DNA of 64,000 nucleotides from an uncultured Bacteroidota bacterium (lineage in GTDB: Bacteria; Bacteroidota; Bacteroidia; Flavobacteriales; Flavobacteriaceae), in contig CAJWUI010000008.1 of assembly GCA_913047695.1 (NCBI GenBank), positions 1-64,000 on the forward strand, in the 5' to 3' direction. Under the pieces are notes generated by a model. That model saw nothing but the letters and a program-made list of their open reading frames with translations. It did no database searches and had not been told where the DNA came from. Every line of letters starts with the position of its first letter. Positions within the stretch are counted from its first letter, which is position 1. A program made the position numbers and the translations under genes. This document shows positions 32,833 to 42,532 of this stretch, in pieces.

Positions 32833-34149
32833 ATGGCAGACAAATTTTTAATTGACAAAGCTAAAACAGTTTTGAACCAAAACTTTCAAAAAAAGGGATT
32901 CACTATTCCAAGTAAAAATCTTTATCCATTTCAATGGAAATGGGACTCTGGATTTATAGCTATTGGTTTTGCACATTTTGACATGGAAAAGGCAAAAAAA
33001 GAAATTAATAGCCTTCTTAATGCTCAATGGAAAAATGGTTTTATACCGCATATAGTTTTTCATACTAAAAATGACTCGTACTTTCCAGGGGCTGATTTTC
33101 ACAAATCGTCTCTTCATCCTCAATCTCCAGCTCATATTGATACCTCTGGTATTACTCAACCGCCAGTCTTAGGCTTTGTCTTAGAAAAGCTGTACAATAT
33201 AGCTGATGATAAAGAAGATGTTTTAAACTTTTTAAAAAATCAAATTGATAAGGTCTATAAAAATCACAAGTATTTTTATTCAAAAAGAGATATAAATAAT
33301 GAAGGGTTAGTTTACATATATCACAATTGGGAATCAGGAACAGATAATTCTCCTGTCTGGGATGACATATGGAAAACTATGAATCCTCCTAGATATAAAT
33401 TCGAAAGAAAAGATACTACTCATGTTGATTATTCACAACGCCCTACAGATAGAGAATATGATCATTACATTGATATAATTGAGCTTGCCAAAAAGTTTAA
33501 CTATGATGATCATAAAATTGCTAAACACTCACCATTCTTAGTTCAGGACCCTCTATTTAATTCAATTTTGATAAGATCTAATGAATCACTAATAAAGCTC
33601 TATAAGATTTTAGGTGGAAATGAAGAAAAAATAAAATACTTGAAATCCAAAAATGAAAAAAGCCTTACCAGTATAAATGAAAAGCTCTATAATTCGTCAA
33701 TCGGTGCTTACTCACACTTTGATCTCAGGAACAAAAAAAATATTCCACTTATTTGCTCGTCATCTTTTAGTCCTCTTTTTTGTGGAGCACCAAATTTTAA
33801 AAAAGCACAGAGACTAAAAAATACGTTGGTTGAAAAGTTTGGTAAAGAAGACTATTATCTTTGTTCTTCATTTGATCCCGAGGGAATACAACATGATCAG
33901 AAAAAGTATTGGAGAGGACCTGTTTGGATTAACTTAAATTGGATACTTTACCAGGGGTTTAAAAGGTATAAATTTAAAGAAACGGCAAAAAGAATCAAAA
34001 ATGATTCACTCGAATTAGTTGATAAATTTGGTTTTTATGAGTATTTCAATCCATCCAAAGAAAATTCTAAAAAAAATAATAAAGGATATGGCGGAGAAAA
34101 CTTTTCTTGGAGTGCTGCTCTAACAATTGATTTTTTACATGAAAAATGA
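32833..34149 (+). CDS. GH63-type glucosylglycerate/mannosylglycerate hydrolase
   Basis: A 438-residue (alpha/alpha)6-barrel protein of the GH63 group. LYPFQWKWDSGF with Asp38, ESGTDNSPVWDD with Asp171 and GYGGENFSW with Glu422 correspond to the residues known as important in the mycobacterial glucosylglycerate hydrolase (Asp43, Asp182, Glu419). It would hydrolyse the glycosidic bond and release glycerate. No signal peptide is present, so the substrate must be imported. It is followed after 68 bp by a sodium:solute symporter and then a glycerate kinase, which accounts for uptake and use of the product. The choice between glucosyl and mannosyl is open. Confidence 0.85.
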   Translation: MADKFLIDKAKTVLNQNFQKKGFTIPSKNLYPFQWKWDSGFIAIGFAHFDMEKAKKEINSLLNAQWKNGFIPHIVFHTKNDSYFPGADFHKSSLHPQSPAHIDTSGITQPPVLGFVLEKLYNIADDKEDVLNFLKNQIDKVYKNHKYFYSKRDINNEGLVYIYHNWESGTDNSPVWDDIWKTMNPPRYKFERKDTTHVDYSQRPTDREYDHYIDIIELAKKFNYDDHKIAKHSPFLVQDPLFNSILIRSNESLIKLYKILGGNEEKIKYLKSKNEKSLTSINEKLYNSSIGAYSHFDLRNKKNIPLICSSSFSPLFCGAPNFKKAQRLKNTLVEKFGKEDYYLCSSFDPEGIQHDQKKYWRGPVWINLNWILYQGFKRYKFKETAKRIKNDSLELVDKFGFYEYFNPSKENSKKNNKGYGGENFSWSAALTIDFLHEK

Positions 34150-34217
34150 CTTTTGAATCACGTTTTCTCTTAGATTAGATTAATTCGCCATTATAATTAA
34201 AATTTTTAAAAATATAG

Positions 34218-35819
34218 ATGAATACATTAGATTACATAATTATCCTAATCTATTTAATAGTTTTTCTAGGAATAGGATATTTTTTTAAAGAAAATAAGAG
34301 TCCTCAAGATTATTTTCTTGGTGGTAGGAATATGGGTTGGTTACCACTAAGTTTATCAACTATGGCTACACAATTATCTGCGATTAGTTTTATCTCTGCT
34401 CCAGCTTTTGTTGGGTTGAAAAATGGTGGAGGTCTTCAGTGGCTTACATATGAATTTGGTGTCCCATTAGCAATGGCTTTTTTAATGGTTGCCCTTATCC
34501 CTACTTTATATAAGTCTGGAGTTGTTAGTGTATATGAATATCTAGAAAAACGTTTCGACTCTTCTTCTCGTCTTCTGATTAGCTTTGTTTTCCAAATAAG
34601 TCGATCAGTTGCCACAGGGGTTATGATATATACTATGGCTTTAATTCTGCAAGCTACTATACAAATAGAATTTTGGATCTCCATTTTAATTATTGGTGCA
34701 ATCACACTTTTATACTCTTTTCAAGGTGGAATGAAAGCTGTAATATGGGGAGATGTTATTCAAATGATTGTTCTTTTTCTTGGAATTTTAATTTGCTTAG
34801 GTTTTGGTTTAAATGAGTTAGGAGGTATAGAAAGTTTTATGTCAAAAGTTGATAAAAGTAGAATTAATGCAATAGATTTTTCAAAATTGGGGTTATCAAA
34901 TTCTAATGGTGATGATGCCTTTGGATTTTGGCCGATGGTTATTGGTGGAATATTTTTGTACGCTTCTTATTATGGAACTGACCAAACTCAGTCTCAACGT
35001 TTACTTTCTTCTAAAAATTTAAAGACAATTAAAAAATTACTTTTTGCCAATGCCTTTTTTAGATTCCCAATCACATTAACTTATTGTATTATGGGGCTTA
35101 TCTTAGGAACATTATTTAGTCAAGATTTTTCATTTCAGGAGAACCTAAATTTGGTTTATCAGAATAACATTGAGTATTTAGAAGGGAAAAACGCTGATCT
35201 TATGGTTCCTGTTTTTATAATCCATTATTTACCAAATGGAGTAATAGGAATTTTAATAGTATCTATTTTGTCTGCTGCAATGTCATCTTTAAGTTCAACT
35301 ATCAACTCTCTTTCTGCAGTATCCATGGAAGATTTTGTTAAAAGGTTTTACCCGAAAATTTCAGATAAAAAATATGTTCAAAGTTCACGTATTCTTTCGC
35401 TTTTTTGGGGTATAACGTGTCTATTTTTAGCCTTTTTTGCTGGTAAAATTGAAGGGACTGTAATTGAAGTTATTAATAAAATAGGTTCTGTATTTTTTGG
35501 CCCTATTCTAGGTGTTTTTATTTTGGCCATACTTACAAAAAGAACTCATGCCATTGGGGCTAATATTGGTCTTTTTTGTGGTGTCGGTCTAAACATTATA
35601 TTATGGTTATATGTTCCCGAAATTTTTTGGTTTTGGTGGAATGCTATAGGGTGTCTAATCACTTTTGGTATTGGAGTCCTTATAAGTGTTTTAATTAAAC
35701 CCATTACAACTAGTAAAGAAATCATAACCTACTCAGCAGGAAAACGTGAAGTGACAATACTTTTTGGATACTTCCTTCTAATTGTAGTTATAAGTAGTTT
35801 AATAAGTAAGCTATTTTAA
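34218..35819 (+). CDS. Sodium:solute symporter (SSS/SLC5 family)
   Basis: A 533-residue protein with about 13 transmembrane helices. Family features include DYFLGGRNMGWLPLSLSTMATQLSAISFISAPAF near the N-terminus, which holds the Na2-site Ser/Thr, and RFDSSSRLLISFVFQISR. The family covers sugars, acids and other solutes. The position between a glycerate-releasing hydrolase and a glycerate kinase suggests it imports the glycosylglycerate. It is 4 bp from the kinase start, so co-translation is likely. Confidence 0.9.
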   Translation: MNTLDYIIILIYLIVFLGIGYFFKENKSPQDYFLGGRNMGWLPLSLSTMATQLSAISFISAPAFVGLKNGGGLQWLTYEFGVPLAMAFLMVALIPTLYKSGVVSVYEYLEKRFDSSSRLLISFVFQISRSVATGVMIYTMALILQATIQIEFWISILIIGAITLLYSFQGGMKAVIWGDVIQMIVLFLGILICLGFGLNELGGIESFMSKVDKSRINAIDFSKLGLSNSNGDDAFGFWPMVIGGIFLYASYYGTDQTQSQRLLSSKNLKTIKKLLFANAFFRFPITLTYCIMGLILGTLFSQDFSFQENLNLVYQNNIEYLEGKNADLMVPVFIIHYLPNGVIGILIVSILSAAMSSLSSTINSLSAVSMEDFVKRFYPKISDKKYVQSSRILSLFWGITCLFLAFFAGKIEGTVIEVINKIGSVFFGPILGVFILAILTKRTHAIGANIGLFCGVGLNIILWLYVPEIFWFWWNAIGCLITFGIGVLISVLIKPITTSKEIITYSAGKREVTILFGYFLLIVVISSLISKLF

Positions 35820-35823
35820 AATC

Positions 35824-36948
35824 ATGAAAATTCTTATTATACCAGACTCATTTAAAGGATGCTTATCAGCAAAACAAGTTGCTAACGCAATTGAAAAAGG
35901 TATTCTGGACATATATCCTAATCTAAAGGTTGATAAATTTCCGTTTTCAGACGGTGGTGAAGGTGCCATAGATATTTTAGCTGCAAAGAATTTAGGCTCT
36001 TTAATTACAATTAAAACTGAAAATGCTTTAGGGGAAAAAATGAAAGCTAAATATTTACTGTTCCATAATAAAAAAAGTGCTTGGATTGAGCTTTCCCAGG
36101 CTTCAGGAATAATTCATATTAATGAAAATGAGCGCGATATTCTCAGAGCCTCGACATACGGAACAGGTGTTTTGATAAAACATGCTCTTGATTCAGGCTG
36201 TCAAGAAATTATTTTAGGAGTTGGAGGTAGTGCCACCAACGATGCTGCGGCTGGTATATTTCAGGCTTTGGGAGGAAGCTTACTAGACAACAAGAGAAAA
36301 CAGATTGAAAAGGGAGGGGCAGACCTATGCAGGCTAGTTAGTATAATAGATCCCAAATTTAATAAATCTGTAAGATGGAAAGTTGCTTGTGATGTTGTAA
36401 ATCCTTTAATTGGTAAAAATGGTGCTTCAACTATATATGGCCCTCAAAAGGGAGCTTCTCAGGATGAAATTAAAATTCTAGAAAACAGTTTATTAAATTT
36501 TTCAAAAATAATTAAGGAGCACAATGGAAAATCCATTTCAAACATAGAGGGCGGAGGGGCTGCAGGTGGTGTTGCTGCAGGAATGTTTGGATTTTTTAAT
36601 GCAAAACTATTTTCTGGATTTTCAATTTTGTCAGAAATTTTTGATCTTGAATCTCAAATCCAAAGTGCCGATTTAATATTTACAGGTGAGGGAAAAATTG
36701 ATTCTCAATCTTTAAACGGCAAACTTATAGGGAGGTTAGGAGTGCTAGCTAAAGAAAATAAAATTCCATTAATATGTCTAGTCGGTTCAAAAGAAAAAGG
36801 ATTAGAGGAAATTTTTTATGAAAATGGGTTGACAAAAGTTTTTTCAATCAAAAAAGAACATATGACAGTTGAACAATCAAAATCTGACGCATCTAAATTA
36901 TTATCTGAAACAGCCGGTAAGGTTTTGGAATATTATATTAAAAAGTAA
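35824..36948 (+). CDS. glxK: Glycerate kinase (GarK/GlxK family)
   Basis: A 374-residue type I glycerate kinase. Signature blocks are IPDSFKGCLSAKQVANAI at the N-terminus, FPFSDGGEGAID (about 41-52), GVGGSATNDAAAGIFQALGG (about 139-158) and the C-terminal GEGKIDSQSLNGKLIG. It phosphorylates D-glycerate to 2-phosphoglycerate, which enters glycolysis. It closes the hydrolase-symporter-kinase operon and lies 1 bp from convergent atpG. Confidence 0.94.
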   Translation: MKILIIPDSFKGCLSAKQVANAIEKGILDIYPNLKVDKFPFSDGGEGAIDILAAKNLGSLITIKTENALGEKMKAKYLLFHNKKSAWIELSQASGIIHINENERDILRASTYGTGVLIKHALDSGCQEIILGVGGSATNDAAAGIFQALGGSLLDNKRKQIEKGGADLCRLVSIIDPKFNKSVRWKVACDVVNPLIGKNGASTIYGPQKGASQDEIKILENSLLNFSKIIKEHNGKSISNIEGGGAAGGVAAGMFGFFNAKLFSGFSILSEIFDLESQIQSADLIFTGEGKIDSQSLNGKLIGRLGVLAKENKIPLICLVGSKEKGLEEIFYENGLTKVFSIKKEHMTVEQSKSDASKLLSETAGKVLEYYIKK

Positions 36949-36949
36949 A

Positions 36950-37810
36950 TTAACCTTCTAGAGCTTCTGCTCCACCAACTATTTCGAGAATTTCATTTGT
37001 TATGGCAGCCTGTCTAGCCTTATTATAAGTCAATTTAAGTTGATCTCTAAGTTGAGTAGCATTGTCAGTTGCCTTATGCATCGCGGTCATTCGTGCTCCA
37101 TGCTCACTTGCAAAGGAGTCGCGTAAAGCTTTAAAAAATTTTATACTAAGGGCTTTTGGCAGGAGTTCGTTTACAATTTTAAATTGGTTAGGTTCAAATA
37201 TATAATCTGGGCTCTTCAAACTTTTTTCATCTAAATTCTCTTGTATGGGTAAAAATGTTTCTGTCTCTACAATTTGAGTCGCTGCGTTCTTAAATCTGTT
37301 ATAAACTAAAATAACTTCGTCATACAATTCTTTTTTAAAACTGTCCATTATCTCTTTAGAAATTTCATCTGCCTTTTTATAATTTAAATCATCAAAAATA
37401 TAATCGTGAGTAGAAATTATTTTATCCTTCTTTCCTAATATTTCTGATCCCTTTTTTCCAATAGTAATTAATGAAACTTTTTTATTGGAAAATTCTTCAA
37501 CAAGCTGCCTGGTTTTTTTTATAACGTTAGAATTAAATGCACCACATAATCCTCGGTTGGAAGTAATAGCTACTAATAAAATTGATTTTTTTTTACGAAC
37601 AGAAATAAAAGGACTATTCATGTTAGGCTCTAATGAGGAGCTTAAATTTTGAATTAAATTATTTAATTTAGATGCATAAGGTCGCATCGAGGTTATTGCA
37701 TCTTGTGCTTTTTTTAGTTTTGCCGCTGATACCATTTTCATAGCGCTAGTTATTTGCATCGTTGAAGAAACTGATACAATTCTATTTCTTATTTCCTTGA
37801 GATTTGCCAT
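36950..37810 (-). CDS. atpG: ATP synthase gamma subunit
   Basis: A 286-residue gamma subunit with N-terminal LKEIRNRIVSVSSTMQITSAMKMVSAAKL and C-terminal RMTAMHKATDNATQLRDQLKLTYNKARQAAITNEI, the two coiled-coil halves that form the rotor stalk. The GLCGAFN segment is kept. Last gene of the atp cluster, 3 bp after atpA. No atpD or atpC follows, as expected for Flavobacteriia where beta and epsilon lie elsewhere. Confidence 0.98.
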   Translation of the reverse strand: MANLKEIRNRIVSVSSTMQITSAMKMVSAAKLKKAQDAITSMRPYASKLNNLIQNLSSSLEPNMNSPFISVRKKKSILLVAITSNRGLCGAFNSNVIKKTRQLVEEFSNKKVSLITIGKKGSEILGKKDKIISTHDYIFDDLNYKKADEISKEIMDSFKKELYDEVILVYNRFKNAATQIVETETFLPIQENLDEKSLKSPDYIFEPNQFKIVNELLPKALSIKFFKALRDSFASEHGARMTAMHKATDNATQLRDQLKLTYNKARQAAITNEILEIVGGAEALEG

Positions 37811-37813
37811 AAT

Positions 37814-39391
37814 TTATTCAAATTCAGCAGCTGTTTCTTTAGCAACAGCATTAAGCGTATCAAGTGCCAGGTCTGAAAGTTTACCTGCTTTAAGGTCATC
37901 TAAACATTTTTTATGTTTTCCCTTTAATTTATTCAAGAATGATATTTCAAAATCTTTAACTTTTTCAACTGGAACAGATCGTAAAAGATTTTTTGAACCA
38001 GCATAAATTATTGCTATTTGTTCTTCAACAGTAAATGGATCGTTTTGAGCTTGCTTTAGAATCTCCACATTTCTTTTCCCCTTTTCAATAACATTCAAAG
38101 TAGCTGTGTCAAGATCTGATCCAAATTTTGCAAATGCTTCTAATTCACGAAATTGTGCTTGATCAAGTTTTAGAGTCCCAGCAACTTTTTTCATTGATTT
38201 TATCTGAGCTGACCCACCTACCCTTGATACTGAGATTCCGACGTTTATAGCAGGTCGTACTCCTGAGTTAAATAAATCAGATTCCAAGAAAATTTGTCCG
38301 TCTGTAATTGATATTACGTTTGTAGGAATGTAAGCTGAGACGTCTCCTGCCTGGGTCTCAATAATTGGTAAAGCTGTAAGGGATCCTCCTCCTTTTGCTT
38401 TATTCTTTAAAGCTAAGGGTAAATCGTTCATACCTTTAGCTATTCCATCATCTGAAATAATTTTTGCAGCTCTTTCCAATAATCGAGAATGTAAGTAAAA
38501 CACATCTCCAGGGTAAGCTTCGCGGCCAGGAGGTCTTCTTAAAAGTAATGATACTTCTCTATATGCTACTGCTTGTTTTGATAGATCATCATAGATTATT
38601 AATGCTGGTCTACCTGTGTCCCTAAAATATTCTCCGATTGCAGCACCCGCGAAAGGAGCATATACTTGCATAGGAGAGGGATCTGAAGCATTTGCAGCTA
38701 CAATAGTTGTATAAGCCATTGCTCCCTTGTCCTCCAAAATTTTTGATATTGCTGCAACAGTAGATGCTTTTTGACCAATAGCAACATAAATACAATATAC
38801 AGGATCACCTGTATCAAAAAACTCTTTTTGGTTTAAAATAGTATCAATACAAACTGTCGTTTTTCCTGTTTGTCGGTCACCTATTACCAATTCTCTTTGG
38901 CCTCTTCCTATTGGTATCATGGCGTCAATTGACTTTATTCCCGTTTGTAAAGGTTCATTTACTGGTTGTCTAAATACCACACCGGGCGCTTTTCTCTCAA
39001 GTGGCATTTCAAATAATTCTCCCTGTATAGGTCCTTTACCATCTATCGGTTTACCTAGAGTATTAAGTACCCTTCCTACGACATTTTCTCCGACACTTAT
39101 AGAAGCAATACGTTGTGTTCTTTTAACTGTATCGCCTTCTTTTACCTCTTTAGATGAGCCAAGTAAAACTACACCTACATTGTCTTCCTCTAGATTTAAG
39201 ACCATCCCCTCGAGTCCTGTTTGAAAAGAAACTAATTCACCATATTGGGCATTAGATAACCCATATACTCGAGCAATTCCGTCGCCAATGTTAAGAACTA
39301 CGCCAACTTCATCCATTTTGGAATCTATACTTAGGCCTTCTAACTGTTTTTTTAAAATTGCTGAAACTTCAGCTGGTTTAATATCTGCCAT
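37814..39391 (-). CDS. atpA: ATP synthase alpha subunit
   Basis: A 525-residue alpha subunit with Walker A GDRQTGKT (171-178) and the arginine-finger region in [21 protein letters not shown] 39391 is chosen over a TTG two codons upstream. It forms the non-catalytic nucleotide sites of the F1 hexamer. The cluster order is atpB-E-F-H-A-G on the minus strand, with short gaps (15 bp to atpH). Confidence 0.98.
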   Translation of the reverse strand: MADIKPAEVSAILKKQLEGLSIDSKMDEVGVVLNIGDGIARVYGLSNAQYGELVSFQTGLEGMVLNLEEDNVGVVLLGSSKEVKEGDTVKRTQRIASISVGENVVGRVLNTLGKPIDGKGPIQGELFEMPLERKAPGVVFRQPVNEPLQTGIKSIDAMIPIGRGQRELVIGDRQTGKTTVCIDTILNQKEFFDTGDPVYCIYVAIGQKASTVAAISKILEDKGAMAYTTIVAANASDPSPMQVYAPFAGAAIGEYFRDTGRPALIIYDDLSKQAVAYREVSLLLRRPPGREAYPGDVFYLHSRLLERAAKIISDDGIAKGMNDLPLALKNKAKGGGSLTALPIIETQAGDVSAYIPTNVISITDGQIFLESDLFNSGVRPAINVGISVSRVGGSAQIKSMKKVAGTLKLDQAQFRELEAFAKFGSDLDTATLNVIEKGKRNVEILKQAQNDPFTVEEQIAIIYAGSKNLLRSVPVEKVKDFEISFLNKLKGKHKKCLDDLKAGKLSDLALDTLNAVAKETAAEFE

Positions 39392-39406
39392 AATCAATTA
39401 TCTTTG

Positions 39407-39949
39407 TTACATGCTATTTGAGGTCAATTTTGCCTTAAATGTTTTGAGCTTATATGCTAAGCTTGAATTAAACTCCAAATCACCAATTTTTAAAATAAAA
39501 CCACCTAATAAACTTTTATCAATTTTATTTAAAATATGTATTTTTTTACCTGAGAAATCCTCTAGCTTATCGTGAATTTTATTTTCAAGGTTTTGAGTTA
39601 GAGGAATTGCCGAAATTACTGTGGCATTCAATTCTCCTTGTTGTTCTGCAAATAAATGTATATAACACTTTGCCACTTCTTTTAATAAAAAAAGGCGGTT
39701 ATTAGAAGCTAAAAGATTTAATAGCTTTTTAGTAACATCAGAAGAATTTGGAACTATTGATCTAAGAATTGATTGTTTTTTTGTATTCGGTAAAAATGGG
39801 TTACTAAGAACCCTGTCAAGCTGTATAGTGCTTTCATACAATTCTATTAGTCCCTGCATTTCCTTAGCTACTTCATCTGAAAGTTTATTTTCATTTGCAT
39901 AAGCTAAAATTGCCTTCGCATAACGAGATGCCGTTCTTGCTTCTTTCAT
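39407..39949 (-). CDS. atpH: ATP synthase delta subunit
   Basis: A 180-residue delta (OSCP) subunit: SRYAKAILAYANEN at the N-terminus and a C-terminal domain ending LLGGFILKIGDLEFNSSLAYKLK, which holds the family's G-G-F-x-x-x-I/V-G pattern. It joins the b-subunit stator to F1. It is 5 bp from atpF. Confidence 0.96.
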   Translation of the reverse strand: MKEARTASRYAKAILAYANENKLSDEVAKEMQGLIELYESTIQLDRVLSNPFLPNTKKQSILRSIVPNSSDVTKKLLNLLASNNRLFLLKEVAKCYIHLFAEQQGELNATVISAIPLTQNLENKIHDKLEDFSGKKIHILNKIDKSLLGGFILKIGDLEFNSSLAYKLKTFKAKLTSNSM

Positions 39950-39954
39950 TTCGT

Positions 39955-40455
39955 CTATTTAAAATCAGTTTCTTTCAACAAATCGTTTATTAAATTTATC
40001 TGCTTATCCTTATTTTCCAATTCTTTATTAATAACTTTTTCAGCTATATCAATAGCTATTGAACCAACCTGATTTTTAAGTTCTTTTAGAGCTGCTCTTT
40101 TTTCACTTTGGATTGTCTCTTGGGCTTGCGATAGAATTTTTTCAGTCTCATTTTGAGCTTCTTTTTTTGCGTCACCTATGATCTGATTTTTTGTTTTTAA
40201 AGCTTCTTTTATAAGAATTTCTTTTTCTTTACGTGCTTCTTTCAATAAACGCTGATTTTCACTTTGGAGATTTTCCAGCTGAGTACGAGCTTCCTGAGCC
40301 GAATCTAAGGCATTTTTTATTGAGGCCTCACGCTCGTTTACAGCATTCAAAATTGGTTTCCATGCAAACTTTCTAAGTAATAATAGTAATCCTATAAAGA
40401 TTGCCAATTGCCAAAAAAATAGCCCTAATGAAAATTCACTAATTAATTTTTCCAT
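39955..40455 (-). CDS. atpF: ATP synthase b subunit
   Basis: A 166-residue b subunit: one N-terminal transmembrane helix (LGLFFWQLAIFIGLLLLLRKFAW truncated here to its core), then a long charged helix rich in Ala, Glu and Lys that makes the peripheral stalk. The KPILNAVNEREASI stretch after the membrane is typical. It lies between atpE and atpH. Confidence 0.96.
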   Translation of the reverse strand: MEKLISEFSLGLFFWQLAIFIGLLLLLRKFAWKPILNAVNEREASIKNALDSAQEARTQLENLQSENQRLLKEARKEKEILIKEALKTKNQIIGDAKKEAQNETEKILSQAQETIQSEKRAALKELKNQVGSIAIDIAEKVINKELENKDKQINLINDLLKETDFK

Positions 40456-40487
40456 TTTACAATATAGCTTTAACCAAAAAATCTTTT

Positions 40488-40679
40488 TTAAACAGCAAAT
40501 AAAGCTGCAAATCCAATCCCTTCTACAAGGGCAGCAGCAATTAACATTGCTGTTTGAATTTTACCATAGGCATCTGGCTGACGTCCAATAGCTTCCATTG
40601 CGGAACCACCAATTCTGCCAATACCCATTCCTACACCGATTACAACTAAACCGGCACCTACCATTACTGGAATTTCCAT
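40488..40679 (-). CDS. atpE: ATP synthase c subunit
   Basis: A 63-residue hairpin of two transmembrane helices. The loop is GRQPDAYGKIQ, and the ion-binding Glu53 lies in ALVEGIGFAALFAV. Helix 1 is Gly-rich (GVGMGIGRIGGSAM). The extra Gln/Glu ligands of sodium-type rings are not seen, so proton coupling is likely. Forms the rotor ring. Confidence 0.97.
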   Translation of the reverse strand: MEIPVMVGAGLVVIGVGMGIGRIGGSAMEAIGRQPDAYGKIQTAMLIAAALVEGIGFAALFAV

Positions 40680-40730
40680 ACTATGAGTTTTAAATTAAAC
40701 ATTCCTTTTTTCACATTTAAGTGTTTTGTT

Positions 40731-41831
40731 TCAATGATGCTCATGATCCTCGGCAGCAAAGCCAAAATAAAGAGCAGATAGCATCGTAAATATGTAGGCC
40801 TGTAATAAGGCAACTAATAATTCAATAATCGAAATTGCAAAAGCTAGTCCAAAGGATAAAGAGCTCCCTAACCAACTTTTAAATATAAACATTAAACCTA
40901 TTAGGCTCATCAATACAATGTGCCCAGCTTGCATATTCGCATACAATCTAATCAATAATGAAAACGGTTTTATGAAAATGCCTAATAACTCGATTGGTAT
41001 TAATATTATATAAAGAGGTATTTTTGAATACCATTTCATAGAGCTTCCTAAAGGGTCTAAAATATGAAACCAATAGGTTTTTGTTCCTGTCAGATTTGTA
41101 ACTAAAAAAGTTAAGAGTGCGAGACCAAATGTCACTGCAATGTTTCCGGTCACGTTTACCCCTAAAGGAGTAAGTCCTAAAAGATTTAAAAACCAGATAA
41201 AAAAGAAAACCGTTAAAAGGAAATTCATATAATAAGAATATTTTTTTTCTCCAATATTAGGTCTGGCAATCTCATCACGTATATAAAGCACTATAGGCTC
41301 AAAAAAACGTCCTATTCCCTTTGGTATGCCGTGATTCTCTTTGTAGGATTTTGCTAAACTAGCAAAAAGAAAAAACATAAGAAATGCTATTATTAGCATA
41401 CTAACTACTCCTTTAGTAATTGATAAATCTACAGGTAATTTATTAGTTGGATGATTATTCTTGTCATAATTAATCATACCCTTAGAATCGGTTTTATATA
41501 TCTTACCATGCTCTAGCTTGTAGAAACTGGATCCCTTTTTCACAATACTCTCACCGTGTTTAAGTTTATACGAAGAAAATACTTTTAGCCCGTCATCCCA
41601 AAGAATTACAGGCAAAGGTATTCCAACATATACATGCTTGCCTAAATTATTTTTAAAAGAAAAAAGACTAAAATCATGCGCATCTTCCAAATGGTGCGAG
41701 ATGTAATTTTTAATTTCTGTTTTTAAATCTTTTCCTGGTTGAATTTCCTTTGCTAGTGATGGTATAGAAGTTAAAAAAAATGCAAACATGTAAAGTGCGA
41801 TAGCATTGACTTTTTTTAGCATATATAGCAT
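40731..41831 (-). CDS. atpB: ATP synthase a subunit (extended form)
   Basis: A 366-residue a subunit. The first ~130 residues are an extension with a signal-like N-terminus (ALYMFAFFLTSIPSLAKE) and a periplasmic segment, a known feature of Bacteroidota AtpB. The channel part has FLNLLGLTPLGVNVTGN and the essential Arg in SLLIRLYANMQAGHI. ATG 41831 or 41822 can start it; the second gives a cleaner signal peptide. First gene of the cluster, preceded by the broken DUF6168 gene. Confidence 0.96.
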   Translation of the reverse strand: MLYMLKKVNAIALYMFAFFLTSIPSLAKEIQPGKDLKTEIKNYISHHLEDAHDFSLFSFKNNLGKHVYVGIPLPVILWDDGLKVFSSYKLKHGESIVKKGSSFYKLEHGKIYKTDSKGMINYDKNNHPTNKLPVDLSITKGVVSMLIIAFLMFFLFASLAKSYKENHGIPKGIGRFFEPIVLYIRDEIARPNIGEKKYSYYMNFLLTVFFFIWFLNLLGLTPLGVNVTGNIAVTFGLALLTFLVTNLTGTKTYWFHILDPLGSSMKWYSKIPLYIILIPIELLGIFIKPFSLLIRLYANMQAGHIVLMSLIGLMFIFKSWLGSSLSFGLAFAISIIELLVALLQAYIFTMLSALYFGFAAEDHEHH

Positions 41832-41955
41832 AAGATAATTATAAAAATTCCTCGCGATGCAAATGTATAGCTTTAGTATAAATAAAGAAACAAATAACCA
41901 GGTTTTTAGATTTGTTTTTTAAAGAAAATTAAAATATGATTTGGCCAAATTATAA

Positions 41956-42314
41956 CTATGTTTTAAATCTTTTTACTAAAATCAAAATTTCTAAGACCAA
42001 GCCTGATAAATACGGAACAAAAAATACTAAAAATTCTTCTCTTGATGTAGAACCATCTATCTTGAATTGTGGCTGAAAAATTAAAAAATAGATAATTAAT
42101 TTTATAGCTACAGTAAGGAGATAGATAGTTGTTAAATTACTTTTTTTTTTATGCCATAATTTAATGAGTATATCGATATCATTGATAACATCGCATTTAT
42201 TACATAGCTTTTTGATAAGAAAATTTTGTCCCCTTCGAAGAATTTAAAATGTAGAATAAAAAATAAGCACATTGCTGGAATTAAAATAATAACATAAAAT
42301 CGAAAACTTCTCAT
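41956..42314 (-). pseudogene. DUF6168 membrane protein, frameshifted at an A10 run
   Basis: The N-terminal frame (MRSFRFYVIILIPAMC... to NYGIKKK) ends at TAA 42134-42132 after only three codons past an A10 run (plus-strand T10 at 42141-42150). With one extra A the same strand continues, SNLTTIYLLTVAIKLIIYFL then FKIDGSTSREEFLVFFVPY and LSGLVLEILILVKRFKT, to TAG at 41958-41956. The restored 119-residue, four-helix protein matches the DUF6168 family, found in this position between AtpZ and AtpB genes in Flavobacteriia. Causes may be a sequencing error, a true mutation, or slippage. Start ATG 42314 is 5 bp after the atpZ stop. Confidence 0.8.
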
Positions 42315-42319
42315 CCCTA

Positions 42320-42532
42320 CTACCAAAAGTTTTTACTTTGCCTGTAAATAATCCCGATCGTAATTATTATGCCAATACTTGTAAGAGTTAGGACAAATCT
42401 TTGTTCAGAATAGGAATATAGATTATCCAAGTATTTCCCAAGTTTCACGCTACCCCAAATGATTATTGCAATTTGAAAAGCAAGACTAGAGAACATTAGC
42501 CATTGGTTCTTCGGCTTCCTTCTCTTGTTCAT
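42320..42532 (-). CDS. AtpZ/AtpI family protein
   Basis: A 70-residue protein with two transmembrane helices; FQIAIIIWGSVKLGKYLDN is the AtpZ pattern (G-x2-L/V-G-K-x-L-D). AtpI/AtpZ proteins help c-ring assembly and ion supply to ATP synthase, which fits the position upstream of atpB. Its first 47 bp overlap the bactofilin gene in a different frame; a shorter start at ATG 42496 would reduce the overlap to 11 bp but remove the typical basic N-terminus. Confidence 0.85.
   Translation of the reverse strand: MNKRRKPKNQWLMFSSLAFQIAIIIWGSVKLGKYLDNLYSYSEQRFVLTLTSIGIIITIGIIYRQSKNFW

Noticed and set aside
42132-42326. A separate 64-residue membrane protein
   Set aside because: Its continuation in the neighbouring frame completes a DUF6168 protein, so it is better described as one frameshifted gene.
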